Source of the DNA: an uncultured Burkholderiales bacterium
GTDB taxonomy: Bacteria > Pseudomonadota > Gammaproteobacteria > Burkholderiales > Burkholderiaceae_C
DNA length: 9,689 nucleotides
Assembly (NCBI GenBank): GCA_903871865.1
Contig: CAIQIL010000521.1
Location: forward strand, 1-9,689
Direction of reading: 5' to 3'
Shown here: piece by piece, positions 1-7,369 of the stretch
Layout of the letters: the number at the start of each line of letters is the position of its first letter
How positions within the stretch are numbered: position 1 is the stretch's first letter
Position numbers and translations under genes: made by a program
The notes under the pieces: generated by a model
What the model was told of the DNA's origin: nothing
What the model saw: only the letters and a program-made list of their open reading frames with translations
Databases searched by the model: none

Positions 1-610
1 ATCTGTTGTCCGGGGTGTACGGCGACTGGCGCTGCTGGCCAGCGGGCCGCCCGGGCGAGGTGCTCTGTTCTGGCGTGGCGGGTTTGACGGGGGCACCCAT
101 CGGAGGTCGTATGGGCGCATAGGCGTCTCGGATTTGGCGCTGTGCGTGGTCGATCAGCCACTGACCCGCATCGATCTGGACATAGACATAGCCCTGGTCG
201 TAGAGGTCGCGGTCCGCGTCTTCCCAGGGCTTGAACCACAGCCTCAGGATCCGGGCCGATGAGCGCAGGGGCAGCGCCAGGCTGGGGGGCTGCGCCACGG
301 GCGGGACAGAGGCTTTGGCGGATGTCAACGCTGGTGCAAGGCGAGGCTGTGGCGACCCGGGTGCGGGATTGGTGCCTGGCTCGCCATGGGATTTGGCGGC
401 CATGCGGCGCTTGGCCACCTGGGCGGGCAGGTTGTCCTGAACGGCGTTGGCATAGGTGCCCGACACCGAGGTGCAAGTCACCCCGTCCGGGGCTTTGCAC
501 GCGTAGTCGGAGCTGCCGCCCAGGCCGGAGAGGTTCATGCAGCCTGACAAGCTCAGCAGCATGCAACCCAGAAGCCATATCGGGCGTACGAGGTGACCGC
601 GGGCGTTCAT
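1..610 (-). CDS. traV: TraV, outer-membrane lipoprotein of the F-type conjugation core (3' end missing)
   Basis: TraV is the lipoprotein that anchors the F-type type IV secretion core complex to the outer membrane, contacting TraK and TraB (family knowledge). I translated the minus strand from the ATG at 610: the frame stays open to the left edge, giving 203 codons with no stop, so the C-terminus lies outside the window. The first 24 residues form a lipoprotein signal with lipobox LSGC and lipidated Cys24. Next comes the family hallmark, a short segment with two cysteines (Cys38 and Cys46, in [13 protein letters not shown]). The middle (about 65-115) is Ala/Pro-rich, and a region near residues 118-155 is rich in aromatic residues. 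The ATG overlaps the stop of the dsbC-like gene as ATGA, implying translational coupling. F TraV is about 170 residues, so this one is longer. Identification is firm; the true length is unknown. Confidence 0.9.
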   Translation of the reverse strand, partial: MNARGHLVRPIWLLGCMLLSLSGCMNLSGLGGSSDYACKAPDGVTCTSVSGTYANAVQDNLPAQVAKRRMAAKSHGEPGTNPAPGSPQPRLAPALTSAKASVPPVAQPPSLALPLRSSARILRLWFKPWEDADRDLYDQGYVYVQIDAGQWLIDHAQRQIRDAYAPIRPPMGAPVKPATPEQSTSPGRPAGQQRQSPYTPDNR

Positions 611-1443
611 GGCTGAACCTCCGACGTGGTCGGCTTCAGGCGGGCCTGGATCACCTGGTGATCGACGTAGCCTTCGGTGCGGCTGCCATCTGCCCAGATC
701 AGGGTGGGCGTGGCTTGAACCCCCAGGCGCTGCGCCAAAGCGAGGTTGCGGGCCACGGGGTGATCGCATCGCCCTGGGGCATTGATCACCGAGGTATCGC
801 CCTGCACCATGTAGCGCTGCCAGGCTTGAGCCCGGTCCGGGGCGCACCAGAGGGCGATGGGCTTGGCCTCACCCTGAAAGGGCAGCATGAAGGTGTAGAC
901 CGTGACGTTGTCGATCCGGGCCAACTCCGGTTCCAGTTGCTTGCAGTAGCCGCAGCCCGGGTCGCTGAACACGGCGATCTGCCTCTGACCGTTGCCCCGC
1001 ACGGTCTTGATGGCGTCTGCCAGTGGCAGTTGGTCAAAGGCAATTGGCGCAGATGTCGGTGCTGATGTTGTTGCTGCAGGCGTAGCGGGTGCCATCGCGC
1101 CCTGCCTGGCCGCCAGGGCCATTCGTGGCCCGGTGATGTCGGTCATGGTCTGTGTGTCAAAGACATGGCCGAACACGAAGTAGCGTGGCTGGCGGGCCGA
1201 CACATAGGCCACGTTCCCGTTCATCCAGACTTCGTACAGCCCGCCAATGGGCGAAGGCAGCACCTGGGTGAAGCGCGTGCTGGGGTTGGCCTTCCTGAGT
1301 GCGGCCAGGAGGCGAGCCTCTTGCGATGGCGGGGCGCCTGCCCAGGCGATGCCATTGACCAGCATCGTGAAGAGTGCCCAGATCAGCGTCACGGCCTGGA
1401 GCCTGCCTCGCTGAGGCGGGCGCATGTCAGTAGTTGTCATCAT
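607..1443 (-). CDS. dsbC: DsbC-family thiol:disulfide interchange protein of the transfer operon
   Basis: Likely a periplasmic disulfide isomerase that folds cysteine-bearing transfer proteins, as the DsbC/TrbB proteins of F-type systems do. Residues 1-35 look like a signal peptide ending AWA. A DsbC-like N-terminal dimerisation region (about 40-110, with GGLYEVW) is joined by an Ala/Pro/Thr-rich linker (about 115-136) to a thioredoxin-fold domain. That domain has the redox motif CGYC at 164-167, a second cysteine pair typical of DsbC (Cys200 and Cys226), and the cis-proline loop ATPT around Pro246. Length (278) is somewhat above E. coli DsbC, mostly because of the linker. The start is uncertain: ATGs at 1443 and 1440 lie inside the end of traB, and another at 1425 begins one base after the traB stop. 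All keep the signal peptide. The stop overlaps traV by ATGA. Confidence 0.88.
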   Translation of the reverse strand: MMTTTDMRPPQRGRLQAVTLIWALFTMLVNGIAWAGAPPSQEARLLAALRKANPSTRFTQVLPSPIGGLYEVWMNGNVAYVSARQPRYFVFGHVFDTQTMTDITGPRMALAARQGAMAPATPAATTSAPTSAPIAFDQLPLADAIKTVRGNGQRQIAVFSDPGCGYCKQLEPELARIDNVTVYTFMLPFQGEAKPIALWCAPDRAQAWQRYMVQGDTSVINAPGRCDHPVARNLALAQRLGVQATPTLIWADGSRTEGYVDHQVIQARLKPTTSEVQP

Positions 1444-2968
1444 TGGCGGCTTTCAGGTAGCGGTCTTCGGGGGCGGGCTCAGCCGAGCGCGCCAGCGTGC
1501 TGGAGGGGGTGCCGCTGGTACTGGTGTACGTGTTGGCCGACATGGGCACGTCGATGCGCACGCCCTTGGTGATCACCACATCGATCTCGCGGCTGGCATC
1601 GATTTCAATCACCGGAAACGTGTTCTCGGCGAGCTTGATGTAGTACTGGGCCAGGCGGTCCAGGGCCTTGCCGACACCGGTGCCGATGCCTGCGCGGTAG
1701 GCGTCACTGCCGCTGCCACCGTTGCTGGCGATCGTGCCCAGGGCCGAGGTGCTGTAGGTGGTCGATGAAGTCGCCAGGCCCTGGCCGATGCCACTGACCA
1801 CGCCTGCCAGCAGTGCATTGGCCAGCATCTGGCCTTGTTTGGTGACCAGTCGCCCGCGCATGCCCACCTTGCCGTCTTCGCCATAGACGCTGCCCTGGAT
1901 CTTGACTTCCAGCGTGGCGCCGTCCGGGCGGACACAGGACAGGTTCTCGGTGCGCAGATAGGCTCGCTCCGAGCTGATGTCGCCGTAGCCCGCGGCGATC
2001 ACGAAGCAATCGCGGTATTCCCCCCGAAAACGGTTGGGCAGGACGGAGTTGTCCGAGAGCCGGATCAGGACAGGATGCGGGTTGGACTGGGCCTGTCCGC
2101 CTGTGGGGGCATCCAGACCACCAAGCAGGGTGCCGCGCGTGAAGCTGACGGGCAGGAAGGTTGAGACGGTTCGGGTGTCCGCCGTTGACGGTGATCCGGG
2201 CGTGGCATTGTTTGTGGTGCTTGCCGTGGCGCCTGTTGCAGTGGCCTTGGCCGTTTCACGGTCCACCAGAGAAACGCGGGTCAACGCCGGGGCATTGGGG
2301 GGCATGTCCTGCTGTGTCATGTCTGGATCACCGAGGGGCAAGGTGCCTGCGGGCGATGTACCGGGCGGCAACGGTGGGGGGATGTTGACGCTCTGTCCCG
2401 GAAGCTTCGCCTGGGGCGGCGCGGTGGACGCCGGGGCTGGTGGAAGGGGCAGGCTGGATGCCGGCGGCATCGTTGGGGGAGCGGACGTGCTTGGCGCCGC
2501 CGCAGTGTTGGGTGCCGAGGGCATGCTGGCAGCCTGGCTGGCCGAGGTGAGTTTTTGCTCCAGTTCGGCAAAGCGCTGCATGGTGCGGGCCTCGAAAGCC
2601 TGCCTGTCCTTGTTGAGCCGGGTCTGCTCATCGCGCTCGTTCTCGTATTGCGCCAGCTTGCGCCCCGCGGTGCCCACCCATTGGTCTGCCGGGTTGACCT
2701 GTTGTCCCGGCGGCATCACACCGATGTTGGTGACCGTGGCAGGCTGCGCGCTGCCGTTGTTCTTGGCGTCTGTGGTGGGCGAGCGCGTGTCGGTGAGGGC
2801 GAAGATCAGCCACAGCAGGCCGACACCACAGATCAGGATGGCTGCCAGGGTGACGTACTGGCGCTGCCGTGGAGACAGTCTTTGAAGGGCACTGCCCATG
2901 GCCCCCTTGATGCGGTCTGGCAACCCGGTGACGTGGCCGTTGGCTGCTTGGTCGAAAGGCGTGTTCAT
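1427..2968 (-). CDS. traB: TraB, VirB10-like core scaffold protein of the conjugation channel
   Basis: TraB is the VirB10 homologue that spans from the inner membrane through the periplasm to the outer-membrane ring. Visible layout of the 513 residues: a cytoplasmic N-terminus (1-38), one membrane segment (about 40-58), a charged likely coiled-coil stretch (about 102-143), a long Pro/Ala/Ser-rich periplasmic spacer (about 150-215), then a VirB10/TraB-type beta domain (about 266-475). Within that domain are conserved-looking runs: residues 300-312, the pair Cys321/Cys345 around FVIAAGYGD, and a glycine-rich helix-like stretch 385-435 that fits the channel antenna. F TraB is 475 residues, so the size is normal. 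The ATG overlaps the traK stop as ATGA and is preceded by AGGAGG 8 nt upstream, still inside traK. No catalytic motif is expected. Confidence 0.95.
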   Translation of the reverse strand: MNTPFDQAANGHVTGLPDRIKGAMGSALQRLSPRQRQYVTLAAILICGVGLLWLIFALTDTRSPTTDAKNNGSAQPATVTNIGVMPPGQQVNPADQWVGTAGRKLAQYENERDEQTRLNKDRQAFEARTMQRFAELEQKLTSASQAASMPSAPNTAAAPSTSAPPTMPPASSLPLPPAPASTAPPQAKLPGQSVNIPPPLPPGTSPAGTLPLGDPDMTQQDMPPNAPALTRVSLVDRETAKATATGATASTTNNATPGSPSTADTRTVSTFLPVSFTRGTLLGGLDAPTGGQAQSNPHPVLIRLSDNSVLPNRFRGEYRDCFVIAAGYGDISSERAYLRTENLSCVRPDGATLEVKIQGSVYGEDGKVGMRGRLVTKQGQMLANALLAGVVSGIGQGLATSSTTYSTSALGTIASNGGSGSDAYRAGIGTGVGKALDRLAQYYIKLAENTFPVIEIDASREIDVVITKGVRIDVPMSANTYTSTSGTPSSTLARSAEPAPEDRYLKAANDDNY

Positions 2969-3849
2969 CGCATGGCCTCCTGCCGGATCACGAACACATT
3001 CGTGGTCTCTCCGGGTTGCAGGTTGTGGTTCTCGATGGACACGCCCATGACCTGGGCGCCTTCGCGGTCGAATTCCTGCTCGGCCAGCACCATCAAGGTC
3101 GGGCTGATGTTTTGCAGCAGGTATTTCTCGCCGACCAGGCCTCGCCCTTCATATAGGCGCATCAGGGACAGCCTCGCTTCGAGCCACAGGGGAACGAGGC
3201 GGTTGACCTCCTCGACCCGCACGTCGGGAGGCACCCGGTCCGAGGCCATGGCCACCAGCAAGGCCTTCATGGCTCGGATATGGTTGGCCGAAGTGCCTGA
3301 CGGGCCTGGATTTGCGCTGTCGGGCTTCAGCAGCTTGGTACTGGGATCCTGGATGACGATGGTGTCTGCGGGGGTGTCCGAGCGATGCAGCAGCAGCGTG
3401 TAGGTAGCCTGGACACTGGAGACAAACAGGTTGATGGGCTTGCTGGACTTGCCCACGGGTCGGATGTAGACCTCGCCCTTGTCCTTGTCGCATTCGAGGA
3501 CCAATTCACCCGTGGGGTTGATGACCGGACTGTTCTGAATATTGGTGCCGGGGAGAGGGGCGCTGTTGGCCAGGGAACTGGTTATTGGTGTGGCCGCTGA
3601 CGTGCTGGCGCAGTTGCTCGAATAAATGTTGCCGAACACATCAGTGATGGGCGCGCCATCGATGCGGATGCGTGTGGGCTCCTTGATCGACACCATGGCC
3701 TCAACGGAGACACCGTCGCGGGCTTCGACCAACTGGAGCGCCCTGACAGGGCTCGGTGACGTTGCCATCCCAACCGCAGTCACCATGGTCAGCAACAGGC
3801 TTGCCAGCGCCGCAGCGGGCTGCTGGCGTGGTTTGAGGTCAGCTCGCAT
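2965..3849 (-). CDS. traK: TraK, secretin-like periplasmic protein of the conjugation core
   Basis: TraK is the VirB9-equivalent, secretin-like component that links TraV and TraB in the F-type core. The 294-residue product begins with a basic, then hydrophobic export signal (about 1-37, likely cleaved after VRA before LQLVEARDG). The beta-rich body includes VSIKEPTRIRIDGAPITDVF (53-72) and LVLECDKDKGEVYIRP (117-131), typical of TraK. The C-terminal part (about 185-294) is helical, then ends in a segment with NLQPGETTNVFVI. F TraK is about 242 residues; the extra length includes a Ser/Thr/Asn-rich insertion at about 80-112. Cys80 and Cys120 flank this insertion and might pair. The start overlaps the end of traE by 11 nt and has a near-perfect Shine-Dalgarno AAGGAGGT just upstream. 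Confidence 0.93.
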   Translation of the reverse strand: MRADLKPRQQPAAALASLLLTMVTAVGMATSPSPVRALQLVEARDGVSVEAMVSIKEPTRIRIDGAPITDVFGNIYSSNCASTSAATPITSSLANSAPLPGTNIQNSPVINPTGELVLECDKDKGEVYIRPVGKSSKPINLFVSSVQATYTLLLHRSDTPADTIVIQDPSTKLLKPDSANPGPSGTSANHIRAMKALLVAMASDRVPPDVRVEEVNRLVPLWLEARLSLMRLYEGRGLVGEKYLLQNISPTLMVLAEQEFDREGAQVMGVSIENHNLQPGETTNVFVIRQEAMR

Positions 3850-4402
3850 TGGGAACCTCCTTGAAGGTCTTGAGGTGCATGCGTGCCCCGTTGAAACTGA
3901 ACTCGATCAGGTAGGCCTTGAGGTCGTTGGCGGTCTCAAAGCCATTGACCAGGGTGCGCAGTCGGCCACGCACCACGACGCTTTGCTTGTCTTCGCTGGG
4001 CACCAACTGCTGCGGCATGAACATCGTGCTGGCGTTGATGCGCTTGAGCCTTTCAGCCTCGACCTCCTGCCTGGTCTTGAGTGCGCCGTACTGGTCGGGC
4101 TCCACATAGCCGAGCAGGATGCTTTTCTTCCAGTCGATCGATGAGGGCGTGACGTCCAGCACCAGCCAGGCCATGAAACCACCCATCTGCTCCAGGTATT
4201 CGCCACTGGCCTTGTCTCGGCTGACCCAGAAGGTCTTGTCGATCGTGGGTGGCACGACCACCGTGCGCACCGTGCCAATCAGGTTGAGGATGACGAGCAG
4301 TGCCACAACATGCCCCGAAGCCAGTACGCCCACCGCGAGCCCCAGGCTGCGGTTGCGGCGACGCATCTCCTTGATGTCGCTGTTGAGTCGCTCGAAGTCC
4401 AT
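3839..4402 (-). CDS. traE: TraE, inner-membrane pilus assembly protein
   Basis: TraE is an inner-membrane protein with a periplasmic VirB8-like role in F-type pilus assembly. The 187-residue product has a short charged cytoplasmic start (about 1-19, basic toward the membrane), one membrane segment (about 20-43), and a periplasmic domain. The stretch just after the membrane (VVVPPTIDKTFWVSRDKAS, about 48-66) and EYLEQMGG are typical of the family. Length matches F TraE (188). It sits 14 nt after traL with GGAG placed 7 nt before the ATG, and its end overlaps traK by 11 nt. Nothing looks broken. Confidence 0.93.
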   Translation of the reverse strand: MDFERLNSDIKEMRRRNRSLGLAVGVLASGHVVALLVILNLIGTVRTVVVPPTIDKTFWVSRDKASGEYLEQMGGFMAWLVLDVTPSSIDWKKSILLGYVEPDQYGALKTRQEVEAERLKRINASTMFMPQQLVPSEDKQSVVVRGRLRTLVNGFETANDLKAYLIEFSFNGARMHLKTFKEVPNAS

Positions 4403-4416
4403 GGCGTGCTCCAGAC

Positions 4417-4716
4417 TCAGCCGACCATGCGGCGGATGTGCGAGGGCGGGGTGGCGCGCATCGCGGTCATGGGGCTGGGCGGCAGGTGCCAGTACAGCCA
4501 GTGCATCGCGAAGGCCTGGTGCTTGTCGGCCTTGATGCGGGCGATCCAGCGCGACAGGAAGATCCCCGCACCTGCGCAGGCCGCAAAGGCCAGCTTGGTG
4601 CCCGACAGGTAGCCGACAAAGAAAAAGAAGATCACCGGGGCGGCCACATCGATGTCCCAGAAGCCGATCTTCCAGGGGTCATCCAGGCGACGGGGGATGT
4701 AGGTGTCGGCTTGCAT
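4417..4716 (-). CDS. traL: TraL, small inner-membrane pilus assembly protein
   Basis: TraL is a VirB3-like small membrane protein needed for pilus assembly. The 99-residue product carries the family signature near the N-terminus (IPRRLDDP at 7-14, then FWDID at 19-23), followed by a hydrophobic stretch about 24-57 that probably makes two membrane passes. A conserved-looking HWLYWHLP follows at 72-79. Length agrees with F TraL (91). The ATG is preceded by AGGAG at 6 nt, and the gene lies 28 nt after traA and 14 nt before traE, as in F-type operons. Confidence 0.93.
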   Translation of the reverse strand: MQADTYIPRRLDDPWKIGFWDIDVAAPVIFFFFVGYLSGTKLAFAACAGAGIFLSRWIARIKADKHQAFAMHWLYWHLPPSPMTAMRATPPSHIRRMVG

Positions 4717-4744
4717 GTCAGGCTCCTGCAGGTTTGGGCTGACC

Positions 4745-5158
4745 TCAGACGACGGCGCCCATGATGGCGCCCGCGATCACCAGGCCTACCGCACCGAAGA
4801 TGGCCAGGCCCACGTAGAACAGCACCGGCCCGAAATTGCGCAGGGCCGACAGCGAGATCAGGGCGACCACGAAACCGACGAAGCCGACCAGGGCCTTGAC
4901 GCTAGGCCCCAGCGCGGAGATCTGGGCGAGGGCGGATGTCAGCGGCCCGGTGATGCCGGTGAACGCCACCAGGTCGAGGGCGAAACCAGGCATGGACAGG
5001 CCCAAGCCCAGGGTGAGCATGGCCAGCGCCGAGGCCACACGCCAGCGCTTGTGTGTGGGCTTGCCGGTGACTCGGGCACTGGATGGGTTGCTTTGCTGAT
5101 CATCCTGTTGGACAGTTTGACGAACAGGGACGAAGGGATGGATGATGGCTGTGCGCAT
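4745..5158 (-). CDS. traA: TraA-type conjugative pilin precursor
   Basis: Probable major subunit of the conjugative pilus. From the ATG at 5158 the product is 137 residues: a long hydrophilic leader ending in a basic patch (KPTHKRWR, 33-40), a hydrophobic signal core (about 41-56), and a likely cleavage after GFA at residue 60. The mature 77-residue part has two hydrophobic helices (about 88-106 and 112-135) separated by a short loop with LRNFG, as in F pilin (51-residue leader, about 70-residue mature form). The start was chosen because AGGAGA lies 5 nt upstream; longer in-frame starts to 5455 would run back over the OmpA-like gene and add low-quality sequence. Its place directly before traL matches F. 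Primary sequence similarity to pilins is always weak, so the call leans on architecture and position. Confidence 0.83.
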   Translation of the reverse strand: MRTAIIHPFVPVRQTVQQDDQQSNPSSARVTGKPTHKRWRVASALAMLTLGLGLSMPGFALDLVAFTGITGPLTSALAQISALGPSVKALVGFVGFVVALISLSALRNFGPVLFYVGLAIFGAVGLVIAGAIMGAVV

Positions 5159-5163
5159 GGGAA

Positions 5164-5169
5164 TCTCCT
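5164..5169 (-). promoter_or_regulatory. Ribosome binding site deciding the traA start
   Basis: The minus strand reads AGGAGA five bases before the ATG at 5158. It is the best Shine-Dalgarno match upstream of any in-frame start and favours the 137-residue pilin precursor over longer versions. Confidence 0.75.
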
Positions 5170-5285
5170 GGCTGGGTTGCGCGTCAAGGCCTGACGCAGG
5201 CGGGGGCGATCCTGCGAACGTGTGAGCACGTCTCAGGAGGGGGATGCGGTGGGCGACGGGCTCACGGGTGAGGGCCATTGGTGTG

Positions 5286-5954
5286 TCATGGCCCACCCTC
5301 GGATGAGGCTGTGAACACGACCTCAACGCGACGATTGCGGGCTCGGCCCTCAGGTGTGTCGTTGTTGGCGATGTAGCAGCACAGGCCTCTGGCATCGATG
5401 CGGATGTCATTGGGGTGTGAGGGACTGATGCGCTTGATGTGATCTCGAACGGCATCAGCCCGAGCTAGCGCGATGGCCTGATTGGGCGCATCAGGGCCGA
5501 CGTTGTCGGTGCGTCCCACGATGAGCACACGCTGGGCACGTCCCAGGGCTTTGGCTGCGCTGTTCAGCAGGGTCCGGTGTACAGGTGTCAGCACCGCACT
5601 GTCGGTTGCAAACTCCAGGACCAGCACCTGAGGCTTGTGCAGCGGGGCAGGCTTGGTCACTTCAGTTGGCGCGACGGATGCAAGGGCGCGCGCGTTGCCT
5701 CGCATCGAAGGCTGCGGCTGTGCATCGGCCACAGCCAGCGTTTTGGGTGTGGTGGTAGGACAGGCAGGCTCGACGCACTGGGCAAAGTACGCGTCGCGGC
5801 CACGTTCAAGCTGCGCGATGTGTGAGGCGTTCCGCTTAGCTTGTGGTATCGCGGTTGCATGGCCCTGCTTGGCGGGCAAGGTGCAAGACGAGAAGGCAAA
5901 CAGAATCACCGCTGCCGAGGCGCTGGTCATGGCGAGGTCCTGTACCCGCGTCAT
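5286..5954 (-). CDS. OmpA-domain protein, probable lipoprotein, in the transfer operon
   Basis: Likely an outer-membrane-attached protein that binds peptidoglycan. From the ATG at 5954 the product has 222 residues: a short hydrophobic export signal (about 8-20), a possible lipobox FSSC ending at Cys24 (acceptable but not ideal), a spacer with Cys60 and Cys65 and Pro/Ala/Thr-rich sequence (about 65-107), then an OmpA-like domain (about 108-216). The domain shows LEFATDSAVLTP, the GRTDNVG loop with its Asp (around 147-153), ALARADAVRDHI, and the RARNRRVEVVF end motif. It also carries an unusual adjacent pair Cys192-Cys193. The start codon overlaps the transglycosylase stop as ATGA, which decided the start; an alternative ATG at 5930 has AGGA 7 nt upstream but leaves a signal with no positive charge. 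A gap of 127 nt without an evident terminator separates it from traA. The role in conjugation is inferred from position. Confidence 0.85.
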   Translation of the reverse strand: MTRVQDLAMTSASAAVILFAFSSCTLPAKQGHATAIPQAKRNASHIAQLERGRDAYFAQCVEPACPTTTPKTLAVADAQPQPSMRGNARALASVAPTEVTKPAPLHKPQVLVLEFATDSAVLTPVHRTLLNSAAKALGRAQRVLIVGRTDNVGPDAPNQAIALARADAVRDHIKRISPSHPNDIRIDARGLCCYIANNDTPEGRARNRRVEVVFTASSEGGP

Positions 5955-6493
5955 GGCGACACCCGAGCGGCAAGGATGAAGAGGGGCTGCTTTGCCTCTG
6001 ATCGGCTCTGCGGCCATACGGCGGTTGGCTGTGGGGACTGGATTGCCGAGGCGTGCAACTGCCGATAGACCTTCCAGGCGTAGCGTCTGCGTGCGCTCTG
6101 GCAGGCCACTCCCTTGAGTTGGGTACACGCTGCGTTGTAGGCACCCACCCCATCCCAGGTCAGCCCTTGCTTGGCCAGGGTTTGGGCAAGCAGCCAGGCG
6201 CCCACATGGATGTTCGTGCAAGGGCTGTACAGGTCGCTTTCGGTGATGCCGAACCGTGCCAGCGCAGGCAGGTTCGAGCTGTTGATCTGCATCAGCCCGA
6301 TGTCATAGCTGCCCGTGCGTTGGCGGTGGCTGAGGTTGATTGCATTTGGATTGAGGTGCGACTCGACCTTTGCAACGGCATAGAGCAATTGCGATGACAC
6401 GCCATATCGATGCGCCGCCTCGTCCCAGCAAGCCAGGGCGTGTGCCGGCAGGCTCAGCAGCGCAAGACATCCAGACAAGGGACCCCATTGCAT
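5951..6493 (-). CDS. Secreted lytic transglycosylase (VirB1/SLT family)
   Basis: A periplasmic muramidase-type enzyme that cleaves peptidoglycan to make room for the transfer apparatus, as VirB1, P19 and related proteins do. From the ATG at 6493 the product has 180 residues. A signal peptide (1-21, ending HALA) is followed by the SLT fold: catalytic Glu44 in YAVAKVESHLNPNAIN, the GSYDIGLMQIN motif (61-71), and VGAYNAAC (116-123). Four mature cysteines (22, 92, 123, 131) could form two disulfides, which suits a neighbour of a DsbC-like protein. Cys22 directly follows the signal, but ALA before it is a poor lipobox, so ordinary cleavage is more likely. A longer frame to 6532 exists; I prefer 6493 because GGAG sits 6 nt upstream and the signal then starts properly. 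The stop overlaps the next gene by ATGA. Confidence 0.92.
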   Translation of the reverse strand: MQWGPLSGCLALLSLPAHALACWDEAAHRYGVSSQLLYAVAKVESHLNPNAINLSHRQRTGSYDIGLMQINSSNLPALARFGITESDLYSPCTNIHVGAWLLAQTLAKQGLTWDGVGAYNAACTQLKGVACQSARRRYAWKVYRQLHASAIQSPQPTAVWPQSRSEAKQPLFILAARVSP

Positions 6494-6499
6494 GGCGCA

Positions 6500-6503
6500 C
6501 TCC
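6500..6503 (-). promoter_or_regulatory. Ribosome binding site deciding the transglycosylase start
   Basis: GGAG on the minus strand, six bases before the ATG at 6493. It supports the shorter form with a normal signal peptide. Confidence 0.6.
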
Positions 6504-6504
6504 A

Positions 6505-6588
6505 AACAAGACCGATGAATCCGCCAATGCACGTTGCGCGGCGGGACGGATGGGGTGAGACCGGCACGGTGCCGATCAAGGTCTTGTT
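6505..6588. repeat. Inverted repeat with internal palindrome in the leader of the transglycosylase gene
   Basis: A perfect 9-base inverted repeat, AACAAGACC at 6505-6513 and GGTCTTGTT at 6580-6588, encloses 66 bases that contain a 13-base palindrome CGGCACGGTGCCG (6562-6574). All of it falls in the 198-nt gap between the 165-residue gene and the transglycosylase gene. There is no T-run after it on either strand, so it is not a simple terminator. It might be an operator or an mRNA leader structure, or chance in GC-rich DNA. Confidence 0.35.
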
Positions 6589-6691
6589 CAGGTCTGCCGT
6601 GGTTGGACGACCTTGGCGTGGTCAGGGCACGTGAATCGTTTGGAGATTCTTCATGCCATGTGCTGGTCAGAGCGCTGGGCGGTCGATGGCC

Positions 6692-7189
6692 TCAGCGGGT
6701 CTGTGTGGCGTGCTCTGGACGGAAGCGCTGTGCCATGTTGATGCGAGCTTGTTGAAGGACGCTGGCGCCGGTCTCATCCGCCTGTTGACACAGCGCCACG
6801 CAGGCGGTGGTCAAGTGGTCGAGCTGGAACTTCGGGTTGGGGTGCCGATTGGCGGGTGAGCGCTGCAACTCAAGGAGCAAGTCGTACTGCGGTCGCCACA
6901 TGGCTTCCCGACGACGAGGCGTATTGGGCGAGCGGGCCACAAGCTCGGTTCCGAGAAAGCTGAAGATCTGTCTTGCCGCTTCGGGGCCGGAGAAGACCTG
7001 GGAGACGCAGGCACTGATCAGGTCAGGAAATCGAAAGATCGGGCCGACGTTGCGATCGGACTTGAGCACGCCATAAAGCCAGACATGTTCTTCCAGCCAC
7101 AGCCGCGTTTCGATGACGTCGGACGGCTGGGATTCCACTGTTGCGGTGTGTCGAGAGTCCTGAAATCCGGGCGGTGCAGCGGTGAGCAT
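6692..7189 (-). CDS. Conserved-looking hypothetical protein at the head of the transfer region
   Basis: I do not recognise a named family. The 165-residue product has no signal peptide and no membrane segment, so it is probably cytoplasmic. Residues 1-25 look disordered. From about 26 it alternates helical, amphipathic stretches with aromatic and basic ones: ETRLWLEEHVWLYGVLKSD (27-45), RFPDLISACVSQVF (53-66), then PRRREAMWRPQYDLLLELQR (91-110) and NRHPNPKFQLDHLTTACVAL (114-133). Three cysteines (61, 130, 134) form no obvious metal site. The ATG at 7189 is chosen over the one at 7237 because AGAGG lies 8 nt upstream. A terminator upstream (7370-7393) implies its own promoter, and 198 nt separate it from the transglycosylase gene. 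A regulatory or accessory transfer role is possible but only by position. Confidence 0.75.
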   Translation of the reverse strand: MLTAAPPGFQDSRHTATVESQPSDVIETRLWLEEHVWLYGVLKSDRNVGPIFRFPDLISACVSQVFSGPEAARQIFSFLGTELVARSPNTPRRREAMWRPQYDLLLELQRSPANRHPNPKFQLDHLTTACVALCQQADETGASVLQQARINMAQRFRPEHATQTR

Positions 7190-7369
7190 GGTGCGTACCT
7201 CTGTTCTCTGATTCGGCAATCGCTCGGATGAGCGCATGAGTACAGATTAGGGCCAGGGTACAGCATGGTCACGGGTGAATGCGGGCTTTGTCATGGGGAT
7301 TTCGGCTCCAGTTCATAGCGAGTACTGACGCGGTACGGCCAAGATGGAGGAGTTCAATTTCCGCGAGAC
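7190..7369. other. Likely promoter region for the transfer-side genes
   Basis: This 180-nt segment lies between the terminator and the 165-residue gene and holds no credible gene. Because the terminator should stop upstream transcription, a minus-strand promoter is expected here. The best pair I can find is GTGACC (7267-7272) and TAATCT (7244-7249) with a 17-base spacer, which is weak. A 15-codon minus-strand frame (7243-7287) begins MTKPAFTRDH and overlaps this site; nothing shows that it is translated. Confidence 0.3.
7198..7202 (-). promoter_or_regulatory. Ribosome binding site deciding the start of the 165-residue gene
   Basis: AGAGG on the minus strand, eight bases before the ATG at 7189. 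The earlier ATG at 7237 has no comparable site. Confidence 0.55.

Noticed and set aside
259..1065. Long plus-strand open frame of 268 codons opposite traV and the dsbC-like gene
   Set aside because: It is antisense to two clearly identified genes, has no recognisable domain and is rich in Arg, Gly and Cys, as expected from the reverse of GC-rich coding DNA.
2034..3403. Two overlapping long plus-strand frames (282-283 codons) opposite traB and traK
   Set aside because: They mirror the wobble pattern of the true minus-strand genes, and neither shows family motifs.
5159..5285. Possible separate promoter or terminator between the OmpA-like gene and traA
   Set aside because: The short palindrome CTCACCCGTGAG has no T-run, and no convincing -35/-10 pair is present.
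4745..5455. 236-codon version of the pilin gene
   Set aside because: The added 99 residues overlap the OmpA-like gene and show no signal or domain; the ribosome site at 5164-5169 fits the 5158 start.
5286..6221. 311-codon version of the OmpA-like gene
   Set aside because: The extra N-terminus lies antiphase over the transglycosylase gene and would bury the export signal; the ATGA overlap at 5951-5954 gives the natural start.
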